The position numbers and the translations under genes are program-made. Source: CAZSMK01 sp964608095 (GTDB lineage Bacteria > Sumerlaeota > Sumerlaeia > MWCT01 > JAGHBZ01). From it: a stretch of DNA of 23,233 nucleotides. Positions 1 to 7,821 of this stretch are shown in pieces; the first letter of the stretch is position 1, and each line of letters opens with the position of its first letter. The DNA lies in NCBI GenBank assembly GCA_964608095.1, contig CAZSMK010000109.1:1-23233 (forward strand), read 5' to 3'. Under the pieces are notes generated by a model. That model made no database searches. It was given only the letters and a program-made list of their open reading frames with translations, and was not told the origin of the DNA.

Positions 1-16
1 CCCAAGTTCGACAGTT
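1..16. repeat. Left terminal inverted repeat of the IS
   Basis: The 16-bp sequence CCCAAGTTCGACAGTT is a perfect reverse complement of 2066-2081. The match stops at base 17, so this is the full terminal repeat. It starts at base 1 of the window, which suggests the assembly or extraction boundary coincides with the end of a repeated element. Confidence 0.9.
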
Positions 17-190
17 TACCCTTTGAAGACCTTTTTTTTGTCTTTTTTTCGGGGTATGATTAGCCGCAAGTCCTTGTATGACGTAGGGGTACTTTTTGAA
101 AAGGGCGTGTAGTGGCGACCACCCCCTTGCGCAAAGAAAAAGAATCCATGATAATGTCATCATATTAAACGTACTGAAGAGACCGAATCG

Positions 191-2035
191 ATGGCATTTT
201 TGAAGAAATCCAGGAGAAAGAAAAACGGCGTAGTCTATGAATCGTGGGCACTGGTCGAATCATATCGTACACCTCGAGGACCGCGCCAACGCACCATAGC
301 CACCTTGGGAAAAGGGCCCGGCCTTGATGAGGAAGAGCGAGTGGGATGGGAGGAGATCATCGATCAGCTCAGCGATGGCTCAGGCAAGCGTGGACACCAA
401 AGAGATTTTCTTCAGAAGAAGCGCCCCGATACGCCCGAATGGGCTCGAGTAGATTTATCCCGTGTACGGGTTGAGCGACTGCGGCGTTTTGGCGATGTGC
501 TTGTCGCCCTCTCGCTGTGGAAGCGTCTTGAACTGGGGGACTTTTTCCGTACCACGATAGAAGAGGGACGCGAGGAGATTCCATGGTGGATGCTGCTCTG
601 TGTTCATGCGGTAGCGCGATTCTGTGAACCTTCATCAGACCTTGCCATCGCCGAGTCATTTGTTCCCCGTACTGCCCTTGGTGATGTGCTCGGCATCAGT
701 GAAGAAAAGATATACGATAACCGATTGTATCGTACGCTTGATAAGGTGAACAGTTGCCGTGATGCACTTTTTACCCACCTGAAAGGCCGCTATGGAGACT
801 TGTTCGGAGCCACCTTTGATATTCTTTTGTATGACATCACGTCCACCTACTTCGAAGGTCAGGCGGAGCAGAATGAGAAAGCGGCACGAGGCTACTCACG
901 GGATTCACGGCCGGATTGCAAACAGGTATGTCTTGGATTGGTGGTGACCCCGGAGCAGTTACCACTCGCCTATGAAGTATTTGCGGGAAATCGTGCAGAT
1001 GTGACCACCGTAGAGGACATCTTTGATAAGATGGAGAAGACCTACGGAGATGCCCGACGAGTATGGGTCCTTGATAGAGGGATGGTAAGTGAAGAGAATC
1101 TGGCGCTGCTCCGGCGTCGAGGCGCCGCCTACATAGTAGGAACGCCTCGCTCAATGCTGAAGAAATGCGAGCAGGCGCTGCTGAATCCGAACTGGGAGGA
1201 AGTGGAGCCGGGCATAGAGGTACAGTGTGTGACGCTCCCGCCAGGTGAAGACGAAAACGGCGAACCAGATCCAGGAGCGGAGGAACGCTTTCTATTATGT
1301 CGTTCCCGACAGCGCGTGGAAAAAGACAAAGCCATAGTGGCAAAAGCAGCCGAGCGACTCGAGAAGGAGCTCATGAAGCTCAAAGCAGGAATTGACACGG
1401 GTCGAGTGCGTTCACGTCAACGGGCAGAGCGCCGTGTGGGACGACTCCTGGAAAAATATACCCGTGCTGCCCGCCTTTTCCATGTCTCCATAAAGGAGGG
1501 TAAGGATCCGGGGAACCCGAAGAAGACACGGCTGTACATTACGATCACAAAGAATGAAGAGTTGGACACATGGCTTGGTCTCCAGAATGGGTGTTATCTT
1601 CTCAGGACTAATGTAACCGATGTAAGCGCCGCTGAATTGTGGCGTACGTACATTGGTTTGACTGAAGTAGAATCGGCATTTCGTCAGCTGAAAAACCCCC
1701 TTCAAATGCGTCCCGTCTACCATCAACATGAGCATCGAGTAGACGCCCACATATTCATCGCGTTTCTTGCCCTGTGCATGAGACGTACCTTGTCGCTCTG
1801 GATGGAGGGATGTGGACTGGGGAGTGCGCCACAAAAACTCATTGATGAACTACGCCATATTCATTCCATGGATGTGGTGCTCAGGACAAAAGAGGACACA
1901 GAACTCCGCCTTCGTGTGGTGGGAACCCCGGAAGAGAAAACACGAGTCCTCCTTCATCATCTAGGCCTCAAGATCCCAAATCGCCCCAAAAAAATCGAAA
2001 ATGTAGTGGCGACTTTTACCCTCAAAAAAACGTAA
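191..2035 (+). CDS. IS1634 family DDE transposase
   Basis: This 614-residue protein should catalyse cut-and-paste movement of the surrounding element. The RNase H-like core shows the first Asp in LLYDITSTYF (D215) and the second in VWVLDRGM (D295). The Glu lies in TEVESAFRQLK (E494), followed by RPVYH and a conserved AHIFIAFLAL helix. The IS4-superfamily signature Y-(2)-R-(3)-E-(6)-K is recognisable as Y487, E494 and K501, but Leu 490 replaces the Arg. A long charged insertion (about residues 330-450) separates the second Asp from the Glu, as is common in this group. The frame is uninterrupted and ends 46 bp inside the right terminal repeat, so the enzyme is probably active. The ribosome-binding site is weak, as is usual for transposases. 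The family assignment is from motif memory. Confidence 0.9.
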   Translation: MAFLKKSRRKKNGVVYESWALVESYRTPRGPRQRTIATLGKGPGLDEEERVGWEEIIDQLSDGSGKRGHQRDFLQKKRPDTPEWARVDLSRVRVERLRRFGDVLVALSLWKRLELGDFFRTTIEEGREEIPWWMLLCVHAVARFCEPSSDLAIAESFVPRTALGDVLGISEEKIYDNRLYRTLDKVNSCRDALFTHLKGRYGDLFGATFDILLYDITSTYFEGQAEQNEKAARGYSRDSRPDCKQVCLGLVVTPEQLPLAYEVFAGNRADVTTVEDIFDKMEKTYGDARRVWVLDRGMVSEENLALLRRRGAAYIVGTPRSMLKKCEQALLNPNWEEVEPGIEVQCVTLPPGEDENGEPDPGAEERFLLCRSRQRVEKDKAIVAKAAERLEKELMKLKAGIDTGRVRSRQRAERRVGRLLEKYTRAARLFHVSIKEGKDPGNPKKTRLYITITKNEELDTWLGLQNGCYLLRTNVTDVSAAELWRTYIGLTEVESAFRQLKNPLQMRPVYHQHEHRVDAHIFIAFLALCMRRTLSLWMEGCGLGSAPQKLIDELRHIHSMDVVLRTKEDTELRLRVVGTPEEKTRVLLHHLGLKIPNRPKKIENVVATFTLKKT

Positions 2036-2065
2036 GTCTCCTTTTTTCAGTACCCCTATCCTTCT

Positions 2066-2081
2066 AACTGTCGAACTTGGG
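2066..2081. repeat. Right terminal inverted repeat of the IS
   Basis: AACTGTCGAACTTGGG is the exact reverse complement of window bases 1-16. The next base, 2082, begins the CTA triplet that is the TAG stop of arsC on the minus strand, so the insertion point lies directly against the end of that gene. Confidence 0.9.
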
Positions 2082-2522
2082 CTACAGGTTTTGGGGAGTT
2101 TGATGCTCCTCGAAGATATCTCGTAAAAGGTTCAAGACATGATCGCGTATCTGATCCCGCACTTCTCGATACCGTGCAAGAGGTGCACCGATAGGGTCTT
2201 CGACTTCCCATTCAATGTGCCGGTTATGGGGAAAGATCGGACACGATACCTCACAACCCATGGTGACGATATAGTCCGCGCGCGAAATCGGGAGGTCCTT
2301 AATACTTTTGGGGCTCTGTCCATCGAGCGATATATGGACTTCGCCCATAACTTCATAGACTTCCCGAGGAATAGCGATAGCCGGATGAGTCCCGGCGCTA
2401 TATATTTCAAAAAGATTATCAAAACGTGTAGCGCTGAAAAAGCGGGCGAATCCTTCCGCCATCTGACTTCGACATGCGTTCCCCACGCATAAAAATATAA
2501 TAGACACTTTTGACTCGGTCAT
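2082..2522 (-). CDS. arsC: Arsenate reductase, thioredoxin-coupled ArsC type (LMW-PTPase fold)
   Basis: This 146-residue protein has the low-molecular-weight phosphatase loop C-x5-R at C12-R18 in LCVGNACRSQMAEG, the form typical of arsenate reductases rather than tyrosine phosphatases. A Cys pair at C90 and C94 (MGCEVSCPIFP) could act as the redox relay that thioredoxin re-reduces, and D109 in EDPIGAP is the expected general acid. By family knowledge it reduces arsenate to arsenite in the cytoplasm for export. The start is ATG with a good AAGGAG six bases upstream. Its TAG stop abuts the insertion sequence; the length is normal, so the gene seems complete. No arsR, arsB or acr3 partner is visible; any partner beyond the IS is out of view. 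A perfect TATAAT at 2566-2571 (minus strand) may be its -10 box, but no convincing -35 was found. Confidence 0.82.
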   Translation of the reverse strand: MTESKVSIIFLCVGNACRSQMAEGFARFFSATRFDNLFEIYSAGTHPAIAIPREVYEVMGEVHISLDGQSPKSIKDLPISRADYIVTMGCEVSCPIFPHNRHIEWEVEDPIGAPLARYREVRDQIRDHVLNLLRDIFEEHQTPQNL

Positions 2523-3009
2523 AACATGCTCCTTCGGGTCATCATCGGTTCAAGTATACGAGATGATTATAATTCGCTATTCTTTAAAAGCATGTCACAA
2601 GGAGTACTCTTTGGTCAACCGGTGAAAGAGAAAAAGGGAGCAGGGATTAAGAACAATCGTACGTCACGCAGGTCATGGTTTTGCAACTCAGTCCGATGCG
2701 TACGACGGACAAGCGAGTGCGCACAATAAGCGAGTGCGCACAATAAGCGAGTGCGGACAAAAGCCAGAGACCTAATTGTCAATTACGTCCTATTTGTCTT
2801 GTAAAGAGAAATAACCGGGCGAGAGTTTCGCAATATCTTGATTAAAAACATCTCCCTGAATACAAAATATGTCAAAAAACTATTGAAAAATCAGATTACG
2901 CCGTGGCACAATATATTGTGAAAAGGTCGTATGTGGAGAGTGCAGTATTTTAATTTCTGTTTTTTCTTGCTACTGCGTCGACTCTCCCGTGGTGAATGGG
3001 GCGTAATGT
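2523..3009. other. Non-coding interval between arsC and the MreD-like gene
   Basis: This is a 487-bp divergent spacer. It should hold the promoters of arsC (minus) and of the gene at 3010 (plus). What can be pointed to is the arsC ribosome-binding site, a TATAAT on the minus strand at 2566-2571, and the 17-bp tandem repeat at 2711-2761. No RNA gene or credible protein is seen; a 67-codon open frame at 2526-2729 has no family features and ends inside the repeat. Confidence 0.6.
2711..2761. repeat. 17-bp tandem repeat, three copies
   Basis: The unit AAGCGAGTGCGCACAAT occurs perfectly at 2711-2727 and 2728-2744, then with two changes at 2745-2761. The units are directly adjacent without spacers, so this is a small tandem repeat and not a CRISPR array. 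It may vary in copy number between strains. Confidence 0.9.
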
Positions 3010-3546
3010 ATGGGGAATAACTGGACAATATTCAGACCACGCGTTCGATGGTCGTCCATCATTATCAAGTTATCGATCCTGGGGATTTTGCTTATCTATA
3101 TTCAAACGGGATTGGGTGCGGTCTGCGGTGCGACTCTGAGAGTTCCCGCATTTCATCTCCTGCTTGCAATCTATTGCGGCGTTCGCTGGGGTGGCGATAT
3201 GGGATATATAAGCGGGTTCATTCTCGGACTGGTTGTGGGATTGTTACGGATAGAATCCGCGGGCGCCGCTGCACTGGTGGGTATAATTGTGGGGTACAGT
3301 GCTGGATTCTTCTATGGAACGCTGTACGTCGGTCAGTACCTCAACCTGATGTTGATTGCCGGATTCTTGCTCTTTTTTGCCGACCTGATCTACGGCGCGC
3401 TGGCTTTTATCTTCTTTGGATTCTTTGTAACGCCCGACCTGCTCTGGGTCGGTATCACCATGCTGTGCAGTTTTCCGACATTCTATATATGCGAAAAATT
3501 TATGCGTCCACGGAGCGGGACGCGGTATGTTATGCACATTAAATAA
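3010..3546 (+). CDS. MreD-like small multipass membrane protein
   Basis: This 178-residue protein is very hydrophobic, with about five membrane segments near residues 17-36, 45-61, 66-104, 111-140 and 145-162. The stretch GFILGLVVGLLRIESAGAAALVGIIVGYSAGFFYG resembles the G-F-x-x-G-L core of MreD, which scaffolds the elongation machinery with MreB, MreC and RodA in the inner membrane. The match is to pattern only, and the usual mreB and mreC neighbours are absent, so another small membrane protein (for example an ECF-transporter S-component-like protein) remains possible. The ATG has only a weak GGGG-rich upstream sequence. The acylphosphatase gene follows after three bases, which implies co-translation. 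Confidence 0.5.
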   Translation: MGNNWTIFRPRVRWSSIIIKLSILGILLIYIQTGLGAVCGATLRVPAFHLLLAIYCGVRWGGDMGYISGFILGLVVGLLRIESAGAAALVGIIVGYSAGFFYGTLYVGQYLNLMLIAGFLLFFADLIYGALAFIFFGFFVTPDLLWVGITMLCSFPTFYICEKFMRPRSGTRYVMHIK

Positions 3547-3549
3547 CGT

Positions 3550-3825
3550 ATGTCGCATCTTAACGCCATAGTAAAAGGCAGGGTTCAAGGAGTGGGGTAC
3601 CGCTTTTTTGTCCTTGAAACCGCGCGCCGAATGAAGCTTACGGGATTCGTCAAGAATTTGCCCAACGGCGATGTTGAAGTACAGGCGGAAGGTCCGGAAG
3701 AAAAACTCAAGGACTTTGTTGCCGCATTGAAGAAAGGTCCTGCGTTTGCCCGCGTTATCGATATCTCTACTGAGTTCATGGATGAAGAAAGAGGATTCGA
3801 GACGTTTGATATAAGTTTCTATTAA
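3550..3825 (+). CDS. acyP: Acylphosphatase
   Basis: This 91-residue protein is the normal length of the family, small cytosolic enzymes that hydrolyse acyl phosphates such as carbamoyl phosphate. The phosphate-binding loop GRVQGVGYRFF contains the catalytic Arg (R18), and the catalytic Asn is N36 in VKNLPNGDVEV. The C-terminus matches the usual beta strand (FETFDISFY). It begins three bases after the preceding stop with no clear Shine-Dalgarno, so translation is probably coupled. It sits 77 bp upstream of pyrF. Carbamoyl phosphate is both an acylphosphatase substrate and the starting point of pyrimidine synthesis; a functional link between the two is my inference only. Confidence 0.93.
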   Translation: MSHLNAIVKGRVQGVGYRFFVLETARRMKLTGFVKNLPNGDVEVQAEGPEEKLKDFVAALKKGPAFARVIDISTEFMDEERGFETFDISFY

Positions 3826-3902
3826 GAACGTGTATCAACCTGCTGATTTGCATCATAGGAGAAGGACAAAGAGATGTGAACCAATGGTGAAAGGCGGCGA
3901 TT

Positions 3903-4736
3903 ATGAGCGGGTTTTTTGAGAGACTTGGAGCGCTTGTACGCGAGCGAACATCTATGCTGTGCGTAGGACTGGACAGCGATATCGAGCGCCTACCCGCATG
4001 TTGTTTACGGGAAGACCATCCGCAATTCGCCTTTAACCGTGAGATTATCGAAGCCACAAAAGACCGTGTCGCGGTCTATAAAATCAATCTTGCCTTTTAC
4101 GAAAGCCAGGGTCATAGGGGAATGGAATCGCTCGAGAAGACGCTGGAATATATTCCCGAGGAGATTCCCGTAATAGGTGATGCAAAACGAGGCGACATAG
4201 GCAACACCGGCAGACACTATGCACACGCACTTTTTGACGTCCTGAATTTCGATGCGGTTACCCTCAATCCTTATATGGGCTATGATTCGCTTGCGCCTTT
4301 TCTCGGCTACAGCGATAGGGGTGTATTTGTGCTCTGTCTCACCTCCAATCCCGGTGCGGAAGATTTTCAAATACCCAATACCTTATATCTGCATGTGGCA
4401 CGAAAATGCGCGGAATGGAACAATGAGTTCGGCAACGTTGGTCTGGTAGTCGGCGCACCATATCCGGAGCAACTCAAGCAGGTACGTGAGGCGTTTCCCT
4501 CGGGGTGGTTTCTTGTTCCCGGCGTAGGCGCCCAGGGCGGTGATCTTAAATCCGTCCTGAATGCAGGCAAACGCAGCGCGGACGACACCGGCATGATTAT
4601 TAATATTTCACGCTCCATTATTTTCGCATCCCGCGAGGATGATTTCGCCGACAAGGCGCGGAGCCGTGCAAAAGACTTCCTCGTCCTCATGCAACAATCA
4701 GGAGAATCCAAAGATGAGCCTTATCGACAAGATTGA
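3903..4736 (+). CDS. pyrF: Orotidine 5'-phosphate decarboxylase, long (type 2) form
   Basis: This 277-residue enzyme converts OMP to UMP, the last step of de novo pyrimidine synthesis. The catalytic signature D-x-K-x-x-D is present as DAKRGDIGNT (D93, K95, D98). VGLDSDIERLP near the N-terminus, a substrate-binding K60 region (VYKINLAFYE) and the length point to the type 2 family rather than the shorter 230-residue form. The phosphate-binding end is seen as LVPGVGAQGGD and the later IINISRSIIFAS. AAAGG eight bases before the ATG supports the start. The last 23 bp overlap the pyrE start, so the two are translationally linked. Confidence 0.95.
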   Translation: MSGFFERLGALVRERTSMLCVGLDSDIERLPACCLREDHPQFAFNREIIEATKDRVAVYKINLAFYESQGHRGMESLEKTLEYIPEEIPVIGDAKRGDIGNTGRHYAHALFDVLNFDAVTLNPYMGYDSLAPFLGYSDRGVFVLCLTSNPGAEDFQIPNTLYLHVARKCAEWNNEFGNVGLVVGAPYPEQLKQVREAFPSGWFLVPGVGAQGGDLKSVLNAGKRSADDTGMIINISRSIIFASREDDFADKARSRAKDFLVLMQQSGESKDEPYRQD

Positions 4737-5310
4737 TCCAGCAAAACAGGAAATACTCGAACAAACGGGAGCGTTGCTATCGGGACATTTCCGGCTCTCC
4801 TCCGGATTACACAGCGCCCATTATTTTCAGTGCGCACGACTTCTTCAATTTCCCCCAATCACGGCTCGAATCGCAGAAGATATTGCCACTCCATCCAAAG
4901 ACCTCAAGATAGACGTCGTGATAAGTCCCGCAGTCGGTGGAATCGTTCTGGGGTATGAAATCGCCCGAGTTCTCGGGTGTCGCGGTATATTTACGGAACG
5001 CAAGGACGAAAAGATGACGTTGCGCCGCGGATTTGTACTCGAGGCTGGCGAGAACGTATTGATCGCTGAAGACGTAATCACCACCGGCGGCTCGGTCGTG
5101 GAAATCAAAGACCTTGTCCAGGCGGTCGGTGCCGAGCTGAAAGGATTCGCCGCTATCGTTGACCGCAGCGGTGGGACATTTTTCCCCACGCAGCCTTTCT
5201 CACGATGGATATCTCTTCAGGTCGAAACCTTTGAACCTCAAGACTGTCCCTTGTGTAAGAAAGGAATACCACTCGAGTATCCGGGAAGCAAACAGATAAA
5301 ATCCTCCTGA
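4714..5310 (+). CDS. pyrE: Orotate phosphoribosyltransferase
   Basis: This 198-residue enzyme transfers ribose-5-phosphate from PRPP to orotate, giving OMP for PyrF. The 13-residue PRPP signature is VLIAEDVITTGGS at 115-127, and TERKDEKMTLRRGF near residue 94 is the catalytic lysine-bearing loop. The C-terminal CPLCKKGIPLEYPGSK is the tail seen in one large OPRTase subgroup, with a Cys pair that could bind metal. I chose ATG 4714 over an upstream frame opening at 4639 because it gives the conserved N-terminus and has AGGAG nine bases upstream. It overlaps pyrF by 23 bp in another frame. No pyrR-type attenuator is evident. Confidence 0.95.
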   Translation: MSLIDKIDPAKQEILEQTGALLSGHFRLSSGLHSAHYFQCARLLQFPPITARIAEDIATPSKDLKIDVVISPAVGGIVLGYEIARVLGCRGIFTERKDEKMTLRRGFVLEAGENVLIAEDVITTGGSVVEIKDLVQAVGAELKGFAAIVDRSGGTFFPTQPFSRWISLQVETFEPQDCPLCKKGIPLEYPGSKQIKSS

Positions 5311-5551
5311 GGCTGGAAATTATTTCTCAACACAGGTTCCACAATAAACGCCTTGAAACAAGGTATCCTCTATCCACTAAATCTATTCCCGTCCACGGTG
5401 ATTCTTCGTTAACTACATTTCATTATTGCGTTACAGACCACAAGTAGTATAAGTTTATAGCATATTTATTTTCAGTACCTGATGTTCTACAATTTTTATT
5501 TTTTCTCCAGCTTGTATACGTGCATTAAAAACAATTAAAGAGGAACGAGCC

Positions 5552-6484
5552 GTGGCTACAGTCTTGGTTACCGGTGGCGCTGGATTTATTGGTTCTCACC
5601 TGTGCGAGCGGTTGATTGCCGAAGGATTTAATGTCATCTGCATGGACAACCTGAGTACCGGTACAATAAACAATATCGATCATCTCCGTGGAGAGAAGTT
5701 CCGTTTCATCAAGCAGGATGTAACAGAATATATATACATTAAGGACGCGATAGATTATGTGTTACATTTTGCATCGCCCGCAAGCCCGATAGATTATTTG
5801 CGTATGCCCATCCAAACATTGAAAGTCGGGTCATTGGGAACACACAAGACCCTTGGATTGGCAAAAGAGAAAAAAGCGGTCTTTCTCCTCGCTTCGACCT
5901 CCGAAATTTACGGCGATCCAAAGGTTCATCCTCAATCGGAGGATTACTGGGGAAACGTAAACCCCATCGGTCCGCGCGGCGTTTATGACGAGGCGAAACG
6001 CTTCGCTGAAGCCCTCACCATGGCATATCATAGATACCATGGATTGAAGACGCGTATCGTCCGAATCTTCAACACCTACGGACCCCGAATGAGACTCAAC
6101 GACGGCAGGGTGATACCAAACTTTATTCCCCAGGCACTAAACGCTCAGCCTCTCACTATATACGGCGATGGTACACAAACCCGAAGTTTCTGTTTTATAA
6201 GCGACTTAATCGAGGGGCTCTTCAATCTGATGATGAGCGACATCACGGAACCGGTCAATATAGGAAACGATAATGAGATGTCGATCAAAGACCTTGCAAA
6301 CAAAATAATATCGCTATGTGGTTCGAGCAGCGCCACGGTGTATAAAGAGCTTCCGCAGGATGACCCGAAAACACGCAAACCCGATATAAGTCGCGCAAAA
6401 AAACTACTCGGCTGGACACCCAAAATCGGTCTCGATGAAGGGCTCAAAATCACTATCGATTGGTTCAAGAAGGCTGCTCAATGA
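5552..6484 (+). CDS. uxs: UDP-glucuronate decarboxylase (UDP-xylose synthase), SDR family
   Basis: This 310-residue protein of the extended short-chain dehydrogenase family begins with the NAD-binding TGGAGFIG (7-14). The catalytic pair is Y145 and K149 in PRGVYDEAKR. The wording LLASTSEIYGDP and DYWGNVNPIGPRGVYDEAKR is characteristic of UDP-xylose synthases rather than GalE-type epimerases. It should oxidise, decarboxylate and re-reduce UDP-glucuronate to UDP-xylose in the cytosol. The start is GTG with AGAGG about eight bases upstream. The gene for UDP-glucose dehydrogenase, which makes its substrate, follows 38 bp downstream, supporting the assignment. A weak TATAAG with TTGCGT 16 bp upstream (5426-5453) could be its promoter. 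Confidence 0.88.
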   Translation: MATVLVTGGAGFIGSHLCERLIAEGFNVICMDNLSTGTINNIDHLRGEKFRFIKQDVTEYIYIKDAIDYVLHFASPASPIDYLRMPIQTLKVGSLGTHKTLGLAKEKKAVFLLASTSEIYGDPKVHPQSEDYWGNVNPIGPRGVYDEAKRFAEALTMAYHRYHGLKTRIVRIFNTYGPRMRLNDGRVIPNFIPQALNAQPLTIYGDGTQTRSFCFISDLIEGLFNLMMSDITEPVNIGNDNEMSIKDLANKIISLCGSSSATVYKELPQDDPKTRKPDISRAKKLLGWTPKIGLDEGLKITIDWFKKAAQ

Positions 6485-6522
6485 AAAACGTGCGTATGAT
6501 TTGCCAGAAAGGAGTTTAAGGA

Positions 6523-7815
6523 ATGAATGTATGCGTCATCGGGGTGGGTTATGTAGGTCTTGTAACGGGAGGAGCATTCGCTGACCTCGGAAATGAAGTC
6601 GTCTGTGTTGACAAAGTCAAGGAAAAGATCGATATGCTCAATCGTGGCGAGATGCCCATTTACGAACCCGGTCTCGAGGAGATGGTCGGCAGAAATATAA
6701 AGGAGAGACGTTTATCGTTTATTACGGATATCGGTGAAGGTGTCCGTAGGAGTGAGGTAATTTTTATCGCAGTGGGAACGCCCCCGCGAGAAAACGGCGA
6801 GACCGACCTTTCGCAGGTTGAAAGTGTCGCTCACGAGATTGCAAAAAACCTGAACTATTATAAGATTATAGTGAATAAAAGTACTGTCCCGGTGGGAACA
6901 GGCGACCTTGTCAGAAACATTATAGAGAAGAACAAAAAGAATGATGTAGATTTCGACGTGGTCTCAAACCCGGAATTTCTGCGAGAGGGATCGGCGATTA
7001 AGGATTCACTGGAACCGGAGCGAATCGTGATCGGCGCACCTACACAAAATGTGGCAATGACGCTCCTCGAACTCTATGCACCGATCGAACGCCCTATGCT
7101 CATCACCAATGTCGAGAGCGCAGAGATGATAAAGTACGCGAGCAACGCATTTCTTGCGACCAAAATTTCGTTTATCAACATGATCGCCGACCTGTGCGAA
7201 AAAACCGGCGCAGATATATCCATGGTGGCAAAAGGGATGGGCTACGATAATCGAATCGGGATGGAATTTCTGCAAGCGGGATTGGGCTATGGCGGCTCGT
7301 GTTTTCCCAAAGACACCCTCAGCCTTATCCATACCGCGCGAAAATTCGGCGAAGAGTTCCAAATGCTCACCGAGGTGATAACCATCAACCAGCAACGTGT
7401 TCCACGGTTTGTCTCACGCATAATCGAGCGGTTGAATCCGCTTCAGAACAAAGTAGTAGGAATGCTCGGGCTTGCGTTCAAACCCAATACGGACGACCTC
7501 CGCGACGCCAAAAGCCTTGAGGTCATCAACCTGCTCAAGCAGGAGGGTGCCACTATAAAAGTATACGACCCGGTTGCCATGGATAATGCAAAACGTCTCT
7601 ATCCCGACCTTATCTATTGCAAAAATGCCTACGATACCGCTGAAGGCGCCGACGTTATTGTCATTGTCACAGATTGGAACGAATTTAAACTTTTGAACCT
7701 TGAACGCTTGAAATCTCTGATGCAACAACCTATAATATTCGATGGACGTAATATGTATGATCCGAAACGTATTCGCAAGGTAGGTTTTGAATACTATTCC
7801 ATTGGGAGAAAGTAG
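6523..7815 (+). CDS. ugd: UDP-glucose 6-dehydrogenase
   Basis: This 430-residue protein oxidises UDP-glucose to UDP-glucuronate with two NAD+. The N-terminal Rossmann motif is GVGYVGLVTG (7-16). The catalytic Cys is C260 in GLGYGGSCFPKDT and the conserved Lys is K204 in EMIKYASNAF. The C-terminal UDP-binding domain contains GLAFKPNTDDLRDAKSLE. AAAGGAG lies eight bases before the ATG. It lies between the decarboxylase gene and pilT on one strand with gaps of 38 and 6 bp, so the three are probably cotranscribed. The product would feed exopolysaccharide, LPS or capsule synthesis, but no glycosyltransferases lie in this window. Confidence 0.95.
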   Translation: MNVCVIGVGYVGLVTGGAFADLGNEVVCVDKVKEKIDMLNRGEMPIYEPGLEEMVGRNIKERRLSFITDIGEGVRRSEVIFIAVGTPPRENGETDLSQVESVAHEIAKNLNYYKIIVNKSTVPVGTGDLVRNIIEKNKKNDVDFDVVSNPEFLREGSAIKDSLEPERIVIGAPTQNVAMTLLELYAPIERPMLITNVESAEMIKYASNAFLATKISFINMIADLCEKTGADISMVAKGMGYDNRIGMEFLQAGLGYGGSCFPKDTLSLIHTARKFGEEFQMLTEVITINQQRVPRFVSRIIERLNPLQNKVVGMLGLAFKPNTDDLRDAKSLEVINLLKQEGATIKVYDPVAMDNAKRLYPDLIYCKNAYDTAEGADVIVIVTDWNEFKLLNLERLKSLMQQPIIFDGRNMYDPKRIRKVGFEYYSIGRK

Positions 7816-7821
7816 CGAACC

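Larger units (their letters stand above)
1..2081 (+). mobile_element. Complete IS1634-like insertion sequence
   Basis: The element is bounded by perfect 16-bp terminal inverted repeats: CCCAAGTTCGACAGTT at 1-16 and its reverse complement at 2066-2081. A second, subterminal pair (TAGGGGTACT at 84-93 and its complement at 2049-2058) and a 12-bp direct repeat, TGTAGTGGCGAC, at 108-119 and 2002-2013 may be further transposase contacts. A single intact DDE transposase gene fills the interior. At 2081 bp it is slightly long for the IS1634 family. The left flank lies outside the window, so a target-site duplication cannot be checked. The right end touches the arsC stop codon at 2082-2084. Confidence 0.9.

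Noticed and set aside
837..1834. Minus-strand open frames inside the transposase gene
   Set aside because: They are shadows of the DDE transposase with no ribosome-binding sites or recognisable domains.
2526..2729. 67-codon plus-strand open frame after arsC
   Set aside because: The composition looks non-coding, it overlaps the arsC upstream region and tandem repeat, and no motif is visible.
2711..2761. Short repeats considered as a CRISPR array
   Set aside because: The units are contiguous with no unique spacers, and no cas genes are present.
2904..2920. TGGCAC followed by TTG, sigma54-like, before the MreD-like gene
   Set aside because: The -12 block is offset by one base from the required spacing and lacks the GC, so it does not meet the consensus.
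5351..5363. Small hairpin CCTTG-AAA-CAAGG after pyrE
   Set aside because: Only five pairs and no following T-run; too weak for a terminator.
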